NCBI GenBank assembly: GCA_964371585.1
Contig: CAYJMD010000002.1
Span: 142,964 to 206,963 of the forward strand
DNA from: RGIG5057 sp964371585
Lineage (GTDB): Bacteria; Bacillota; Clostridia; TANB77; CAG-465
Direction: 5' to 3'
Length of the DNA stretch: 64,000 nucleotides
In this document: positions 1 to 8,872 of the stretch, piece after piece
Numbering within the stretch: position 1 is the first letter of the stretch
Layout: each line of letters begins with the position of its first letter
Made by a program: the position numbers and the translations under genes
Notes under the pieces: model-generated
What the model saw: only the letters and a program-made list of their open reading frames with translations
Database searches by the model: none
What the model was told of the DNA's origin: nothing

Positions 1-788
1 ATTTCTTTAGTAGATAGCATATTAACAAAATTTTTAAGTTTTGTAGAATCTGTAAATTCAGGAAGATCTAACATCTGAGGTAAATTATTTTTAACTACAG
101 TATCATTATTATTAAGATCTTGTTTTAATCCTTCACAAATTTTTTCAAGAACAGAAGAAAAATGTTTAAGTTCTTTGACTATTATATTTGAAAGAACTGT
201 ATATAACTTTTCTATAGGTGTTCCTTGAAGATTATGATTAAGTAATTTAGATAATTCACTTACTTTACTATCATCTATTGTATCTGTAAGTTTAGCTATT
301 ACATCTTTAACTTCTCCATTTTCAGATAGAAGTACAATTAATAATATTTTTTCTGATACCTTAAGAATCTTAATACTTTTTAAAATATCTTCATTTTTAA
401 GAGATATAATAGTAGGTCTATTAATTATTTTTGAAACTGTATCAGCTGCTTGTTTTAAAAGTTCACTTGTATCACCATAACCATTTAAACTATTATCAAT
501 ATAGTTCATTTCTACTAGTGATAATTTTTTAGACTGCATTAAATTATCTACATAATATCTATATCCTTTTGAAGAAGGTATTCTACCACTTGAAATATGT
601 GGTTGTTCTAAAAAACCTGATTCTTCTAAAAGTTTCATATCATTTCTGATTGTTGCAGGACTAAAATCTAAATTATACTTTTCAGCAATTGTTTTAGAAC
701 CAACTGGTTCTGCTGATAATATATAACCTTCAACAACAGATGCAAGAATTTTTTTCTTTCTCTCATCAAGATTATTTACTATTGTCAT
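1..788 (-). CDS. hrcA: Heat-inducible transcription repressor HrcA (5' part, runs off the left edge)
   Basis: HrcA represses class I heat-shock operons (dnaK, groE) by binding CIRCE operators. I translated the minus strand from the ATG at 788: the protein opens MTIVNNLDERKKKILASVVE and continues with the winged-helix region containing SPATIRNDM, LEQPHISSGRIPS and GYRYYVD, all typical of HrcA. About 262 codons are present and the frame is still open at base 1, so the C-terminus is missing; the family is usually about 340 residues. A CIRCE operator and a sigma-A promoter lie directly upstream, which fits autoregulation. Its usual partners grpE and dnaK would lie beyond the left edge if the standard operon order holds, which cannot be seen here. 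Confidence 0.95.
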   Translation of the reverse strand, partial: MTIVNNLDERKKKILASVVEGYILSAEPVGSKTIAEKYNLDFSPATIRNDMKLLEESGFLEQPHISSGRIPSSKGYRYYVDNLMQSKKLSLVEMNYIDNSLNGYGDTSELLKQAADTVSKIINRPTIISLKNEDILKSIKILKVSEKILLIVLLSENGEVKDVIAKLTDTIDDSKVSELSKLLNHNLQGTPIEKLYTVLSNIIVKELKHFSSVLEKICEGLKQDLNNNDTVVKNNLPQMLDLPEFTDSTKLKNFVNMLSTKE

Positions 789-791
789 ACT

Positions 792-818
792 TTAGCACTC
801 TTCTTTCCTAACTGCTAA
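792..818 (-). promoter_or_regulatory. CIRCE operator of hrcA
   Basis: The plus strand reads TTAGCACTC, nine bases, then AACTGCTAA. The CIRCE consensus is TTAGCACTC-N9-GAGTGCTAA, so one arm is perfect and the other has two mismatches with exact spacing. It sits between the hrcA -10 box and the start codon, the classical position for HrcA autorepression. Confidence 0.88.
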
Positions 819-819
819 T

Positions 820-848
820 ATTCTACTATATTTTATTTGAGCTGTCAA
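820..848 (-). promoter_or_regulatory. Sigma-A promoter of hrcA
   Basis: On the minus strand there is TTGACA, a 17-base spacer and TAGAAT (plus-strand TGTCAA at 843-848, ATTCTA at 820-825). Transcription would start inside or just before the CIRCE operator, so bound HrcA would block it. Confidence 0.85.
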
Positions 849-895
849 TCATTTATACAAGATTTATTTTAAAACATAGAAAAACCAACAATTCA

Positions 896-922
896 TTAGC
901 ACTCAAATAGTTTATTTGCTAA
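896..922 (-). promoter_or_regulatory. Degenerate second CIRCE-like site
   Basis: A perfect TTAGCACTC arm at 896-904 is followed, after nine bases, by ATTTGCTAA (914-922), which differs from the consensus arm at three of nine positions. Spacing is exact. It lies about 50 bp upstream of the hrcA -35 box and may be an auxiliary or decaying HrcA site. Confidence 0.5.
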
Positions 923-995
923 TTTATTGTCGATTTTACACACCAAAATTCTTTATTTTTGCTGATTTAAATAGGTTTCACAGCACTTTTACTCA

Positions 996-1004
996 TTAGC
1001 ACTC
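996..1004 (-). promoter_or_regulatory. CIRCE half-site
   Basis: A perfect nine-base arm TTAGCACTC with no recognisable second arm. It is about 100 bp from the second site and lies just past the stop codon of the coiled-coil gene. Binding is uncertain. Confidence 0.3.
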
Positions 1005-1009
1005 TAATC

Positions 1010-2296
1010 CTATTTCACAAAATCTTCTTTACTTTCATTTGTTTTATATGCTCTAGTAGTTTCAAAAGAAATATTTTCATCTTTACCTATAAAAGTTTCA
1101 TCCCATTCTTTAAGTAGTTCTGCTGCATTTTTAGATATATCACTACCCTTGTTTAAAGTTTCCTGTACTTTTTCACTTAGTCTATGTCTTAAAGTTTTTT
1201 CTGATTTATTCACCACATGATTTTGTAATACTGACGTGAAATCATTTTTTTCATTTTGATTTATTTCTTCTGCTATGTATTTACTAAAATTCATATTACT
1301 ACTATTTTCAATATCATTTAATACTTTAGTCAGGTCAAATTTTTTAAAATCCTCTTCTCTGCGACGTTTAGGACTAATCTTATTCATTATTTTTGTAAAT
1401 ATACTTTCAGCATTATTAGTTGTTACCAAAGCAGTCTCAGAATTAAATTTAATATTTTCTATATTTTTTTTAAACTCATAAGTAAAATTTCTCTTTTCTT
1501 CTTTTTTATCGTGAATCTTATTTTTATTACTTTCAAGTTCAGCAGCATTATTTTTAAGTGATTCTCTAAGACTTACCGAGATATAATCATTATTTGGAGA
1601 TTGCTGTTCTAAACTATTAGTTAAATACTCAATTTTTTCATTTAATCTATCTTTTTCATATTCATCTGCTTTTACAGCTGCTTGTATCAAATCTACTTTC
1701 GATTTAAATAATTCTATTTTAGTCCCTCTAGCTTTAAGCTCAGTTGGTCTTGTATGTCTTCTTAATTTATCTACAAGTTCAGCTTTCTCTTCAATCCTAA
1801 TAATATTTTCCGCTTCTAAATTAGCAAACTCTATTCCCATGTTTTCGATTTGAACATTACTTTGCATTTTTACATTTTTCATTGTATTTTCAAATTTTTC
1901 TGTTATACTTGCTTTTTCTTCTAGCATCTTTCTATGTTTATCAGGATATTTTATGCTCAAAATATCAGCTTCTTTTACTTTTAAATCTAGCAAAGATTTA
2001 ATCTGACTTTTAGCATGAGATATTCCGTTCTCAATTTTTATTTCTTCTCTTTTTGCCGAAACCATTGCGAGTATACTTGAATTTTTACCAAGCTCTGCAA
2101 GTACACTTGGTAAAACTTCTCTTTTTATTCCTACAATATTTTCTTCTATATTATCAATAACAGTTTGATTAAGTAATTCATTGCTCCCTACGGCTTCTTT
2201 TTCTTTTAAACTTACTTCTAATTCACCAAGTTCTGATTTTAAAGATTCTATTCTTTCTTCTAATTTTCCAATAACATCTGGATTTATATTTTTCAT
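1010..2296 (-). CDS. Large coiled-coil protein of unknown function
   Basis: A 428-residue, Lys/Glu-rich protein. Nearly the whole length from residue 10 to about 290 has the heptad-like pattern of a long coiled coil, for example LEERIESLKSELGELEVSL near the N-terminus. A basic patch KRRREEDFKKF follows the coil, and the C-terminal third is less repetitive. There is no signal peptide or membrane segment, so it is probably cytoplasmic. I chose the ATG at 2296 because a strong GGAGG lies nine bases before it; an in-frame TTG at 2305 would abut that GGAGG. It follows a 46-codon ORF by about 20 bp and is probably co-transcribed. I recognise no family. The architecture resembles the pair at 41944-43801, although I see no clear sequence identity. 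Confidence 0.8.
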   Translation of the reverse strand: MKNINPDVIGKLEERIESLKSELGELEVSLKEKEAVGSNELLNQTVIDNIEENIVGIKREVLPSVLAELGKNSSILAMVSAKREEIKIENGISHAKSQIKSLLDLKVKEADILSIKYPDKHRKMLEEKASITEKFENTMKNVKMQSNVQIENMGIEFANLEAENIIRIEEKAELVDKLRRHTRPTELKARGTKIELFKSKVDLIQAAVKADEYEKDRLNEKIEYLTNSLEQQSPNNDYISVSLRESLKNNAAELESNKNKIHDKKEEKRNFTYEFKKNIENIKFNSETALVTTNNAESIFTKIMNKISPKRRREEDFKKFDLTKVLNDIENSSNMNFSKYIAEEINQNEKNDFTSVLQNHVVNKSEKTLRHRLSEKVQETLNKGSDISKNAAELLKEWDETFIGKDENISFETTRAYKTNESKEDFVK

Positions 2297-2317
2297 AACT
2301 ATCAACCTCCAGATAAT

Positions 2318-2458
2318 CTATATACTTGCCATTGCAAGTGCAGCTTCTTCTAAAATGCCATTTCTTTTAATTAACTCTTTCTCTAAGATAAGAAGCTCCT
2401 CATCTGTCATTTTATTTAAATCATATTCTCTTCCATTCATTCTAATTATTTCTCTCAT
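2318..2458 (-). CDS. Small unknown protein (46 aa) upstream of the coiled-coil gene
   Basis: The minus strand encodes MREIIRMNGREYDLNKMTDE followed by a Glu/Leu/Lys-rich helix and the end ALAMASI. It starts at the ATG at 2458, preceded by GAGG at seven bases, and its stop lies about 20 bp before the start of the coiled-coil gene, whose Shine-Dalgarno sequence sits in that gap. The charged helix and tight spacing suggest a co-translated partner of the coiled-coil protein. No family is recognised. Codon usage looks like that of its neighbours. Confidence 0.6.
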   Translation of the reverse strand: MREIIRMNGREYDLNKMTDEELLILEKELIKRNGILEEAALAMASI

Positions 2459-2564
2459 ATACATACCTCTATATATCTTATTATTTAATTATATTATATA
2501 GCTAATTTCAAAACAATAATTGTAATATCATTTTTTAAAATAATCTAAAAAAGAAATATAAATG

Positions 2565-2605
2565 AAATATAACTGTAACATTATGGTAACATTACAGTTA
2601 TATTT
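2565..2605 (-). terminator. Strong hairpin, likely terminator of the addA-pgeF unit
   Basis: A perfect 14-bp inverted repeat: AAATATAACTGTAA at 2565-2578 pairs with TTACAGTTATATTT at 2592-2605, leaving a 13-base loop. On the minus strand it is followed by a T-rich but interrupted tract. It lies 47 bp past the pgeF stop. Confidence 0.7.
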
Positions 2606-2651
2606 TCTCCTTATAATTATATGTTGTGTATATTAACAATAATCATATTAT

Positions 2652-3497
2652 TTATTTCAAATTCACAATAGTAGCAAATGTGGCATAATCCTCAAATCCA
2701 TTTTGAGTATAATATCTATACGAATAAAAATCATCTTTATTACAACGTGTACAAATATCTGACATCACAATATTTTCTTCTAACACGCCTAGCTTTATAA
2801 AATCTTTTTTTATAACAAAACCTAAATCTATATAGAACTTATCTTTATTTAATTTATCGTAGGTAATATAGCTAACATCATCATTCCAAATATTTATAAA
2901 TTTATTTTTAAATTTTGCTTCTTCAGATGAAAAACAACATTTTTTTATACTTGGTCCTACACATACAATAAGATCTTTATATTCACATTTAAATTCAATA
3001 TGCATCTTTATTGCTGTTTTTATAGCTATTTTTTTTATCGTACCAAGCCAGCCACTATGTATATTGCTAACTATATTTTTAACAGGATCATATATTATAA
3101 TAGGATTGCAATCAGCAGTCGTTATAAGTGATGGTATATTTTTATCTACATGAAGATACGCATCATATTCATCATCATTTAACTTATCAAATGGATATTC
3201 ATCTTTATTTGAATTTTTAAGTATTAATATTTCGTCAGTATGAGCTTGAGTTGCTTTATATACATTAGGTATATTAAGTACTTTTTTAACTCTATTTACA
3301 TTTTCATATACACTCTCTTTTACATCTTTACCTAAAATTCTAAAATTAAGGCTAGTATATAGATCTTTACTTGCTCCACCATGTCTTAAAAATATAGCAT
3401 GATTTAATTTATTATCATATTTTTCCAATATTTTAAATTTTATATATTCAATATCACCATTTTTATAGTGTGATATCTTTTTATCTTCAAACTTCAT
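2652..3497 (-). CDS. pgeF: Peptidoglycan editing factor PgeF / YfiH family (polyphenol-oxidase-like)
   Basis: A 281-residue member of the YfiH/LACC1 family. Some members act on purine nucleosides and the E. coli protein removes misincorporated L-Ser from peptidoglycan precursors, so the exact substrate here is uncertain. Family motifs are visible: TTADCNPIIIYD near residue 128, IHSGWLGTIKK near 148 and, near the C-terminus, CTRCNKDDFYSYR. The Cys and His residues of the metal site (ADC, HSGW) are kept. I place the start at the ATG at 3497, with AGG seven bases upstream; the adjacent TTG at 3500 is less likely. The start lies about 10 bp from the addA stop, so the two genes are probably co-transcribed and translationally coupled. 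Confidence 0.9.
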   Translation of the reverse strand: MKFEDKKISHYKNGDIEYIKFKILEKYDNKLNHAIFLRHGGASKDLYTSLNFRILGKDVKESVYENVNRVKKVLNIPNVYKATQAHTDEILILKNSNKDEYPFDKLNDDEYDAYLHVDKNIPSLITTADCNPIIIYDPVKNIVSNIHSGWLGTIKKIAIKTAIKMHIEFKCEYKDLIVCVGPSIKKCCFSSEEAKFKNKFINIWNDDVSYITYDKLNKDKFYIDLGFVIKKDFIKLGVLEENIVMSDICTRCNKDDFYSYRYYTQNGFEDYATFATIVNLK

Positions 3498-3505
3498 CAA
3501 AATAC

Positions 3506-6500
3506 CTATTTCACCTCTATTACGTCATTTAATTTAAACGAATATATATATGTATTTTTAATTCTATATCCATTTATATAAGCAAGTGCATCTTTGTATA
3601 TATCAAGTTGTAATTTATATCTAGATACAAACTCTTCTTTATCTATTATATTGTCTGTTTTAAAATCTACTAGTGTATAACTTCCATCTTCATTTTCAAA
3701 ATATAAATCAATAACACCTTGTATAATGCTTTTAGAATATTTATTATTCTTATATACAAATTCTGCCTCTTTAAATACTTTTCTACTATTTTTAATTCTT
3801 ATACCTATATTAGAATTTAAAAATTCACATATTTTTTTAATATTAATATATTTCTTTTCCTCTTCTTTTATCTTTCCTGTTTTAACAAGCATATTTACAA
3901 AATCAGATATATCCTTTTTTGTACTTACTTTATTAAAATCTAAATGTTCTAGTATAAAATGTATTAATGTTCCTTTTCTAACACTTGTAACATTTTCTTT
4001 ACCTTTAATACAATCTGGCATAGCATATTTTTCTTCTTTATTTACTATAGGTTCATCATCTATATACTCTATAACATCTTCATTTACTAAAGAATGTATA
4101 TTACTATTATTAAGAGTAATATCATCTCTATTTTCTTCTTTTAATCTACTTACACTTATTCTAGAAGGAACAGCTAAATTATTTTCATTATGATATTTTT
4201 TATTTATATTATAACTTAACTTTTCAATCATACTTTCTATCTCTAATTTTTCTTTTTCATTTTTATTTTCATAAGCACTTAAAAGTACATCATTTAACCT
4301 ATTTGAAGTAATATCATTTTTTAAGATATTACTAATACTTGAACTTTCTTTTACTTTATGTATGTTAATATCAAATAAGCTCTCTACCACATCTTTATTT
4401 TCTTTAACATTTATATAATCTTTTAAAGTACAAAGAATATTATCTAAGAAAGATGTATTTTTATATATAACTTTTGAATCTATTTTATCATTTTCATCTT
4501 TTATAATGTACATACTAGATAATTTTTTTTGAATGTCTGTTACACTACCATAAATGATTAATTTTTCTTTAGCTCTTGTGAGGGCAACATATAGCATTCT
4601 TAATTCTTCGGCTTTAAGAGTTTTAGCCTCTTTAGATTTAATAGCTTCTTTTATAATAGATGGATATGTTATGAATAACTCTTCATTTATTACATTCATT
4701 CCTAAACCATATTCATAATTTAAAGTAACTGGAGCAGACATATCTTTTATATTATATTTATTTGAAGTATCTGATAATATAACAATAGGAAATTCTAATC
4801 CTTTACTTTTATGGATAGTCATTATTTTAACTACATTGTCGTTTTCACCTATCACTTTAGCTTTAGCAGTTTCACTTACTGTTTTTTCTCTTAACATTTG
4901 AACATAATTTACATATGTATATATAGATGGATTTTCTAACTTTTGTGCAACAACAACTAAACTATCTAAATTTATTTTACTAGAATTACTATTATTTAAT
5001 AGAAATGATTCTAAATATATATTTGTTTCAGTATATATTTTATTTAAAAGTTCTGCTACGGAATAACTTTTAGAAAATGCTATAAGAGAGTTTAACATAT
5101 TTAAAAACTTAAGAGTATGTTCTTTTAAATTAACATCTTTTGTTTCTTTACTTAGCAATAATAAATTATCATATATATACTCTTTTTTATTATACTCTTT
5201 AATCATATATATTTCATCTAAAGTAAATTTACCTATGCTACTATATAACACAGCAACCATATCTATATCTTGGTATGGATTATCTATTATTTTAAGCATA
5301 GATATAATTAAACGAATTTCATCATTATCAAATATATTAGTTTCTATATCTGAAAATACTGGTATTTCTAAGCTTTTAAATTCATCTTCTAAAATATTAG
5401 CTTTGTTTTTAAGACCTCTAAGTAATATTACAATATCTGAATATTTAATATCTCTAAAAGTATCTTCTTTTTCATCATATACTTTAAACTCTTTTTTCTT
5501 TACTAAATCATTTACCCTCTTTGCTATATATTTAGCTTCTATTTCATAATTTTTAAGTTCTGTTATGTACTCTAAAGTTTCATCATCTATATCTTCATAC
5601 ATACTACTATCTTCATCTAGTTTAGTATCTAGTACATTAAGTTCTGTTTTATAGTTATTTGCTTCATTTACTTTTAATCTTGTAGCACCAAACTGTAGTA
5701 CTTCTTTATCTTCATAATCACAATCACCTAAATCATAACTCATTACTTTTTCAAATATATAGTTTATAGAATTTATTACATTTTCTCTACTTCTAAAATT
5801 TTTAGCAAGTATAACTTTAGTATTTTCTACAGTCATTTCATCTTCATTAATCTCTTCATAATTTATATATGCTCTATACTTACTATTAAATATTTCTGGC
5901 ATTGCTTGTCTAAATCTATATATACTTTGTTTAATATCTCCAACCATAAATCTATTATTAGTTTTAGCAATAGAATTAAGTATAGCTTCTTGTGTAAATG
6001 AAGTATCCTGATATTCATCTGTATATATTTCTTTAAACTTATTTCTATATATAATTGCAGTTTCACTTGGAATATATCCACTATCTGTTTTAGTAAGAAG
6101 TATATTTAAAGCTAAATGTTCTATATCTCCAAAATCAATTAAATTTTTTTCTCTTTTTTGTTTTGTATACTCTGCATCTATGTTAGCAATTAATTTATAT
6201 ATGTAAATTAAATATGGATAAGTCTTATTTAAATCTTCTATAATAACTTCACTTTTGCCATAAATAGTTTTTTTTATATTTTTAATCTCTGCTCTTAATA
6301 TATCTGCTCTAAAATTTTTAACTTCATCTTTTAAATCTACATTTCTAACTCTATTTCTTGGCATAGATTTTATTTCTATATTATCAACATTTGAAAATAA
6401 CATATCAAACGACTTATCACTACATTTAGTACATCTTTCTAAATTTGCTATATCATCATCTAAAACTTCTACTATTTTAATTAAGTCATCTTCTAAATTA

Positions 6501-7216
6501 TCACTTACTTTATTTCTTAAATCTTTTAATTTATATACTATAATTTCTAAAGAATCTATTACATTATTATATATTTCTTTACCAAAATCTGACTGACATA
6601 AATCTAATTTTTTGTCTAAATTATATTTTTCGATACTTAATTTTAAGAATTCAAAAGGAAATTCAAAACTTTGTATATAATTATATATTTTATCCAACGT
6701 TTTTAACAGTTCATCATCTTTAGAGTTGAATATATTTAAAACATTGTATATACCAAACTCTCCTTCTACATAGTTTCTATACTCATCTTCAAGTACTTTT
6801 ATCATAGCAGCAGACTTTAAAAGTTTACTATTTATATCATCGCAAATATTAAAAGAAGGATCTAAATCTATTTTAAAAAAATTGCTACGAATTACTTCTA
6901 AGCAAAATGAATGAATAGTAGTAATACTTGCTCTATGTATATTATCTAATTGTCTTTTTAAGAAATAATTTTGATTATCTTTTTTTATCTCTTTGTTTAT
7001 TGCTTTAATTAATTTTTGCTTTAATTCACTTGCAGCAGCATTAGTAAAAGTTACTACAAGTATTTTATCTATATCTATATGTTCATCTATAACTTTAGAT
7101 ATTACTCTTTCAACCAAAACAGCAGTTTTACCACTACCTGCTGATGCTGAAACAAGTATATTTTTATCTTTAATATCTATTGCTAGTTTTTGTTCTTTAG
7201 TCCAGTTGTTTGACAC
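3506..7216 (-). CDS. addA: ATP-dependent helicase/nuclease subunit A (AddA)
   Basis: AddA is the UvrD-like helicase and nuclease subunit of the AddAB complex that resects double-strand DNA breaks for RecA-dependent repair. The 1236-residue protein has the Walker A ASAGSGKT at residues 24-31, the helicase motif YTDEYQDTS near 390, IMTIHKSKGLEFPI near 790 and, at the C-terminus, the RecB-type nuclease motif GVIDLYF followed by LVDFKTDN. Length matches the family. The start is GTG at 7216 with AAGGTG upstream. AddB normally lies immediately upstream of AddA; here the upstream neighbour is an unrelated small protein beyond a terminator, so addB must be elsewhere or absent. pgeF follows directly. 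Confidence 0.97.
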   Translation of the reverse strand: MSNNWTKEQKLAIDIKDKNILVSASAGSGKTAVLVERVISKVIDEHIDIDKILVVTFTNAAASELKQKLIKAINKEIKKDNQNYFLKRQLDNIHRASITTIHSFCLEVIRSNFFKIDLDPSFNICDDINSKLLKSAAMIKVLEDEYRNYVEGEFGIYNVLNIFNSKDDELLKTLDKIYNYIQSFEFPFEFLKLSIEKYNLDKKLDLCQSDFGKEIYNNVIDSLEIIVYKLKDLRNKVSDNLEDDLIKIVEVLDDDIANLERCTKCSDKSFDMLFSNVDNIEIKSMPRNRVRNVDLKDEVKNFRADILRAEIKNIKKTIYGKSEVIIEDLNKTYPYLIYIYKLIANIDAEYTKQKREKNLIDFGDIEHLALNILLTKTDSGYIPSETAIIYRNKFKEIYTDEYQDTSFTQEAILNSIAKTNNRFMVGDIKQSIYRFRQAMPEIFNSKYRAYINYEEINEDEMTVENTKVILAKNFRSRENVINSINYIFEKVMSYDLGDCDYEDKEVLQFGATRLKVNEANNYKTELNVLDTKLDEDSSMYEDIDDETLEYITELKNYEIEAKYIAKRVNDLVKKKEFKVYDEKEDTFRDIKYSDIVILLRGLKNKANILEDEFKSLEIPVFSDIETNIFDNDEIRLIISMLKIIDNPYQDIDMVAVLYSSIGKFTLDEIYMIKEYNKKEYIYDNLLLLSKETKDVNLKEHTLKFLNMLNSLIAFSKSYSVAELLNKIYTETNIYLESFLLNNSNSSKINLDSLVVVAQKLENPSIYTYVNYVQMLREKTVSETAKAKVIGENDNVVKIMTIHKSKGLEFPIVILSDTSNKYNIKDMSAPVTLNYEYGLGMNVINEELFITYPSIIKEAIKSKEAKTLKAEELRMLYVALTRAKEKLIIYGSVTDIQKKLSSMYIIKDENDKIDSKVIYKNTSFLDNILCTLKDYINVKENKDVVESLFDINIHKVKESSSISNILKNDITSNRLNDVLLSAYENKNEKEKLEIESMIEKLSYNINKKYHNENNLAVPSRISVSRLKEENRDDITLNNSNIHSLVNEDVIEYIDDEPIVNKEEKYAMPDCIKGKENVTSVRKGTLIHFILEHLDFNKVSTKKDISDFVNMLVKTGKIKEEEKKYINIKKICEFLNSNIGIRIKNSRKVFKEAEFVYKNNKYSKSIIQGVIDLYFENEDGSYTLVDFKTDNIIDKEEFVSRYKLQLDIYKDALAYINGYRIKNTYIYSFKLNDVIEVK

Positions 7217-7235
7217 GTTTAATCACCTTGTAATT

Positions 7236-7244
7236 ATTATATCA
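7236..7244 (-). promoter_or_regulatory. Extended -10 element, likely promoter of addA
   Basis: The minus strand reads TGATATAAT about 20 bp upstream of the addA GTG start. The -35 region is poor, but the TG at -15/-14 can compensate. The same nine-base motif occurs at several other promoters in this window. Confidence 0.6.
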
Positions 7245-7286
7245 TACAAGCATTAAATTATAAAGAGAAATATTGTACTAATGAAA

Positions 7287-7327
7287 AAAACTCCTTATCT
7301 AAGCAATATACTTAAATAAAGAGTTTT
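7287..7327 (-). terminator. Intrinsic terminator after the 7335-7676 gene
   Basis: AAAACTC at 7287-7293 pairs with GAGTTTT at 7321-7327, with further inner pairing (TTAT/ATAA, TAAG/CTTA). On the minus strand the stem is followed by a run of T. It separates the small gene from addA. Confidence 0.75.
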
Positions 7328-7334
7328 AGTCTAA

Positions 7335-7676
7335 TTATTCTCTTGGCATAATTTTAAAACAAATGAATTCTTGTTTTTCTTTCTTAATAGCAATAATCAT
7401 ATTTTTCATTTTAATATAATAGATTTCTCCATTTACCATTATTTCTTCATTTGAAATAATAATTTCATATAAAGAATCATCATCTACTATTTCTTTTATT
7501 GCTGAAAAATAATCTGCTGCACTTACAACTTTAAAACTTAAATCAGTTTTTTCAGTTACTTTTGCAACCTCATGAAGAATATTATCTCCTTTCGAGTTTG
7601 ATAGTGCATTTAGCAAATCTACTGCTACCTTGTTCAAAAAATTTTGACTGGAATAATTTTCTACTACTTTTTTCAT
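7335..7676 (-). CDS. Small cytoplasmic protein of unknown function
   Basis: A 113-residue protein opening MKKVVENYSSQNFLNKVAVD and ending FICFKIMPRE. It has no membrane segment, signal peptide or cysteine cluster. The pattern suggests an N-terminal helical half and a C-terminal beta-rich half (IIISNEEIMVNGEIYYIKMK). The start is the ATG at 7676 because GGAGG lies five bases upstream; an ATG at 7688 overlaps that GGAGG and is unlikely. It is flanked by terminators on both sides and so is a single-gene unit between folD and addA. No family is recognised. Confidence 0.65.
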   Translation of the reverse strand: MKKVVENYSSQNFLNKVAVDLLNALSNSKGDNILHEVAKVTEKTDLSFKVVSAADYFSAIKEIVDDDSLYEIIISNEEIMVNGEIYYIKMKNMIIAIKKEKQEFICFKIMPRE

Positions 7677-7826
7677 GTTTTCCTCCATTTTGCATAATCA
7701 CACAATAATTTATTAACTTACATAATTATGCTTGTTTTTAATATTATTACAATTGAGAATTATAGCATTAAATTACTATAGTGTCAATGATTTAAAGATA
7801 GTTTAGCAGTATATAACAAAAAAAAC

Positions 7827-7861
7827 AAAAATACTACAACTATATTAAGCTGTAGTATTTT
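7827..7861 (-). terminator. Intrinsic terminator of folD
   Basis: AAAATACTACA at 7827-7837 pairs with TGTAGTATTTT at 7851-7861 around a 13-base loop, followed on the minus strand by a T-rich tract. It lies about 90 bp past the folD stop. Confidence 0.8.
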
Positions 7862-7952
7862 TATTTCTTATTATATATCTTTAAATTAAATAAAACCAAA
7901 ATAAGTAAATTGTTTAATTCAAATCAACTCTTAAATCTGTATTAAAACAATA

Positions 7953-8792
7953 TTAATTATCTATTACATTGTTTATTGTATTATCTATTAATGAAATAAC
8001 TGTAGTAAGCCCTATTCCACCTGGAACTGGTGTTACATATTTAGCTTTATGCTCGAGAGCAGCTGTATCGCAATCTCCAATTATTTTACCTTCATCATTT
8101 CTGTTTATTCCAACGTCTATAACAATTGTATCTTGTTTAATCATATCTTCTGTTAGTAATTTTGCTCTACCAACAGCAACAACAACTATATCTGCATTTT
8201 GAGTATAACTTTTTAAATCTTTAGTTTTAGAATGACATATAGTTACTGTAGCATTTCTATTTAAAAGTAATGATGCTATAGGTTTACCTACTAAGTTACT
8301 TCTTCCAATAACAACTACATTTTTACCTGTAAAATCAACATTTAAATTATCAAGCACCATCATTATACCTTTTGGTGTACATGGAACGATTGCTCTTAAA
8401 TCACCTAAAAAAAGTTTACCTGCATTTACTTCATGAAGTCCATCAACATCTTTTTTAGGATCAATAGCTTCTATTACTTTAAGCGTATCTAAATGATTAT
8501 ATAATGGAAGCTGAACTAGTATACCATTGATAGAGTCATCTTTGTTTAAATCTCCTATTTTATTTATTAATTCTTCCTGCGTAACAGTTTCATCAAACAT
8601 GTATTCAACTTCTTCAAGACCAATATCTAAGCACATGTCTCTTTTTTTCTTAACATATATTTTAGATGCTTTGTCATCACTTGCAACTACTAAAGCTAAT
8701 TTCACTGATTTACCACTTTCTTTTAGTTTAATCATTTTAACTTTTAATTCTTCTTTTTTGTTTTCAACCATACTTTTAACATCAACTATCAT
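7953..8792 (-). CDS. folD: Bifunctional methylenetetrahydrofolate dehydrogenase / cyclohydrolase FolD
   Basis: FolD interconverts 5,10-methylene-, methenyl- and 10-formyl-tetrahydrofolate in one-carbon metabolism. The 279-residue protein has the catalytic lysine region KIYVKKKRDMC near residue 45, the substrate motif GILVQLPLYNHL near 95, the dinucleotide-binding VVIGRSNLVGKP near 160 and the C-terminal signature TPVPGGIGLTTV near 255. Length is normal. The ATG at 8792 has AGGAGG upstream. It lies 80 bp after dpaA in the same direction, so the two may share a transcript. Confidence 0.97.
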   Translation of the reverse strand: MIVDVKSMVENKKEELKVKMIKLKESGKSVKLALVVASDDKASKIYVKKKRDMCLDIGLEEVEYMFDETVTQEELINKIGDLNKDDSINGILVQLPLYNHLDTLKVIEAIDPKKDVDGLHEVNAGKLFLGDLRAIVPCTPKGIMMVLDNLNVDFTGKNVVVIGRSNLVGKPIASLLLNRNATVTICHSKTKDLKSYTQNADIVVVAVGRAKLLTEDMIKQDTIVIDVGINRNDEGKIIGDCDTAALEHKAKYVTPVPGGIGLTTVISLIDNTINNVIDN

Positions 8793-8872
8793 TTGTTTCC
8801 TCCTATTTTAACAAGTTTAAATAAATAATGTTACTTAGTATTTAGTACTACTTCACAATTACTCTTATTTAT

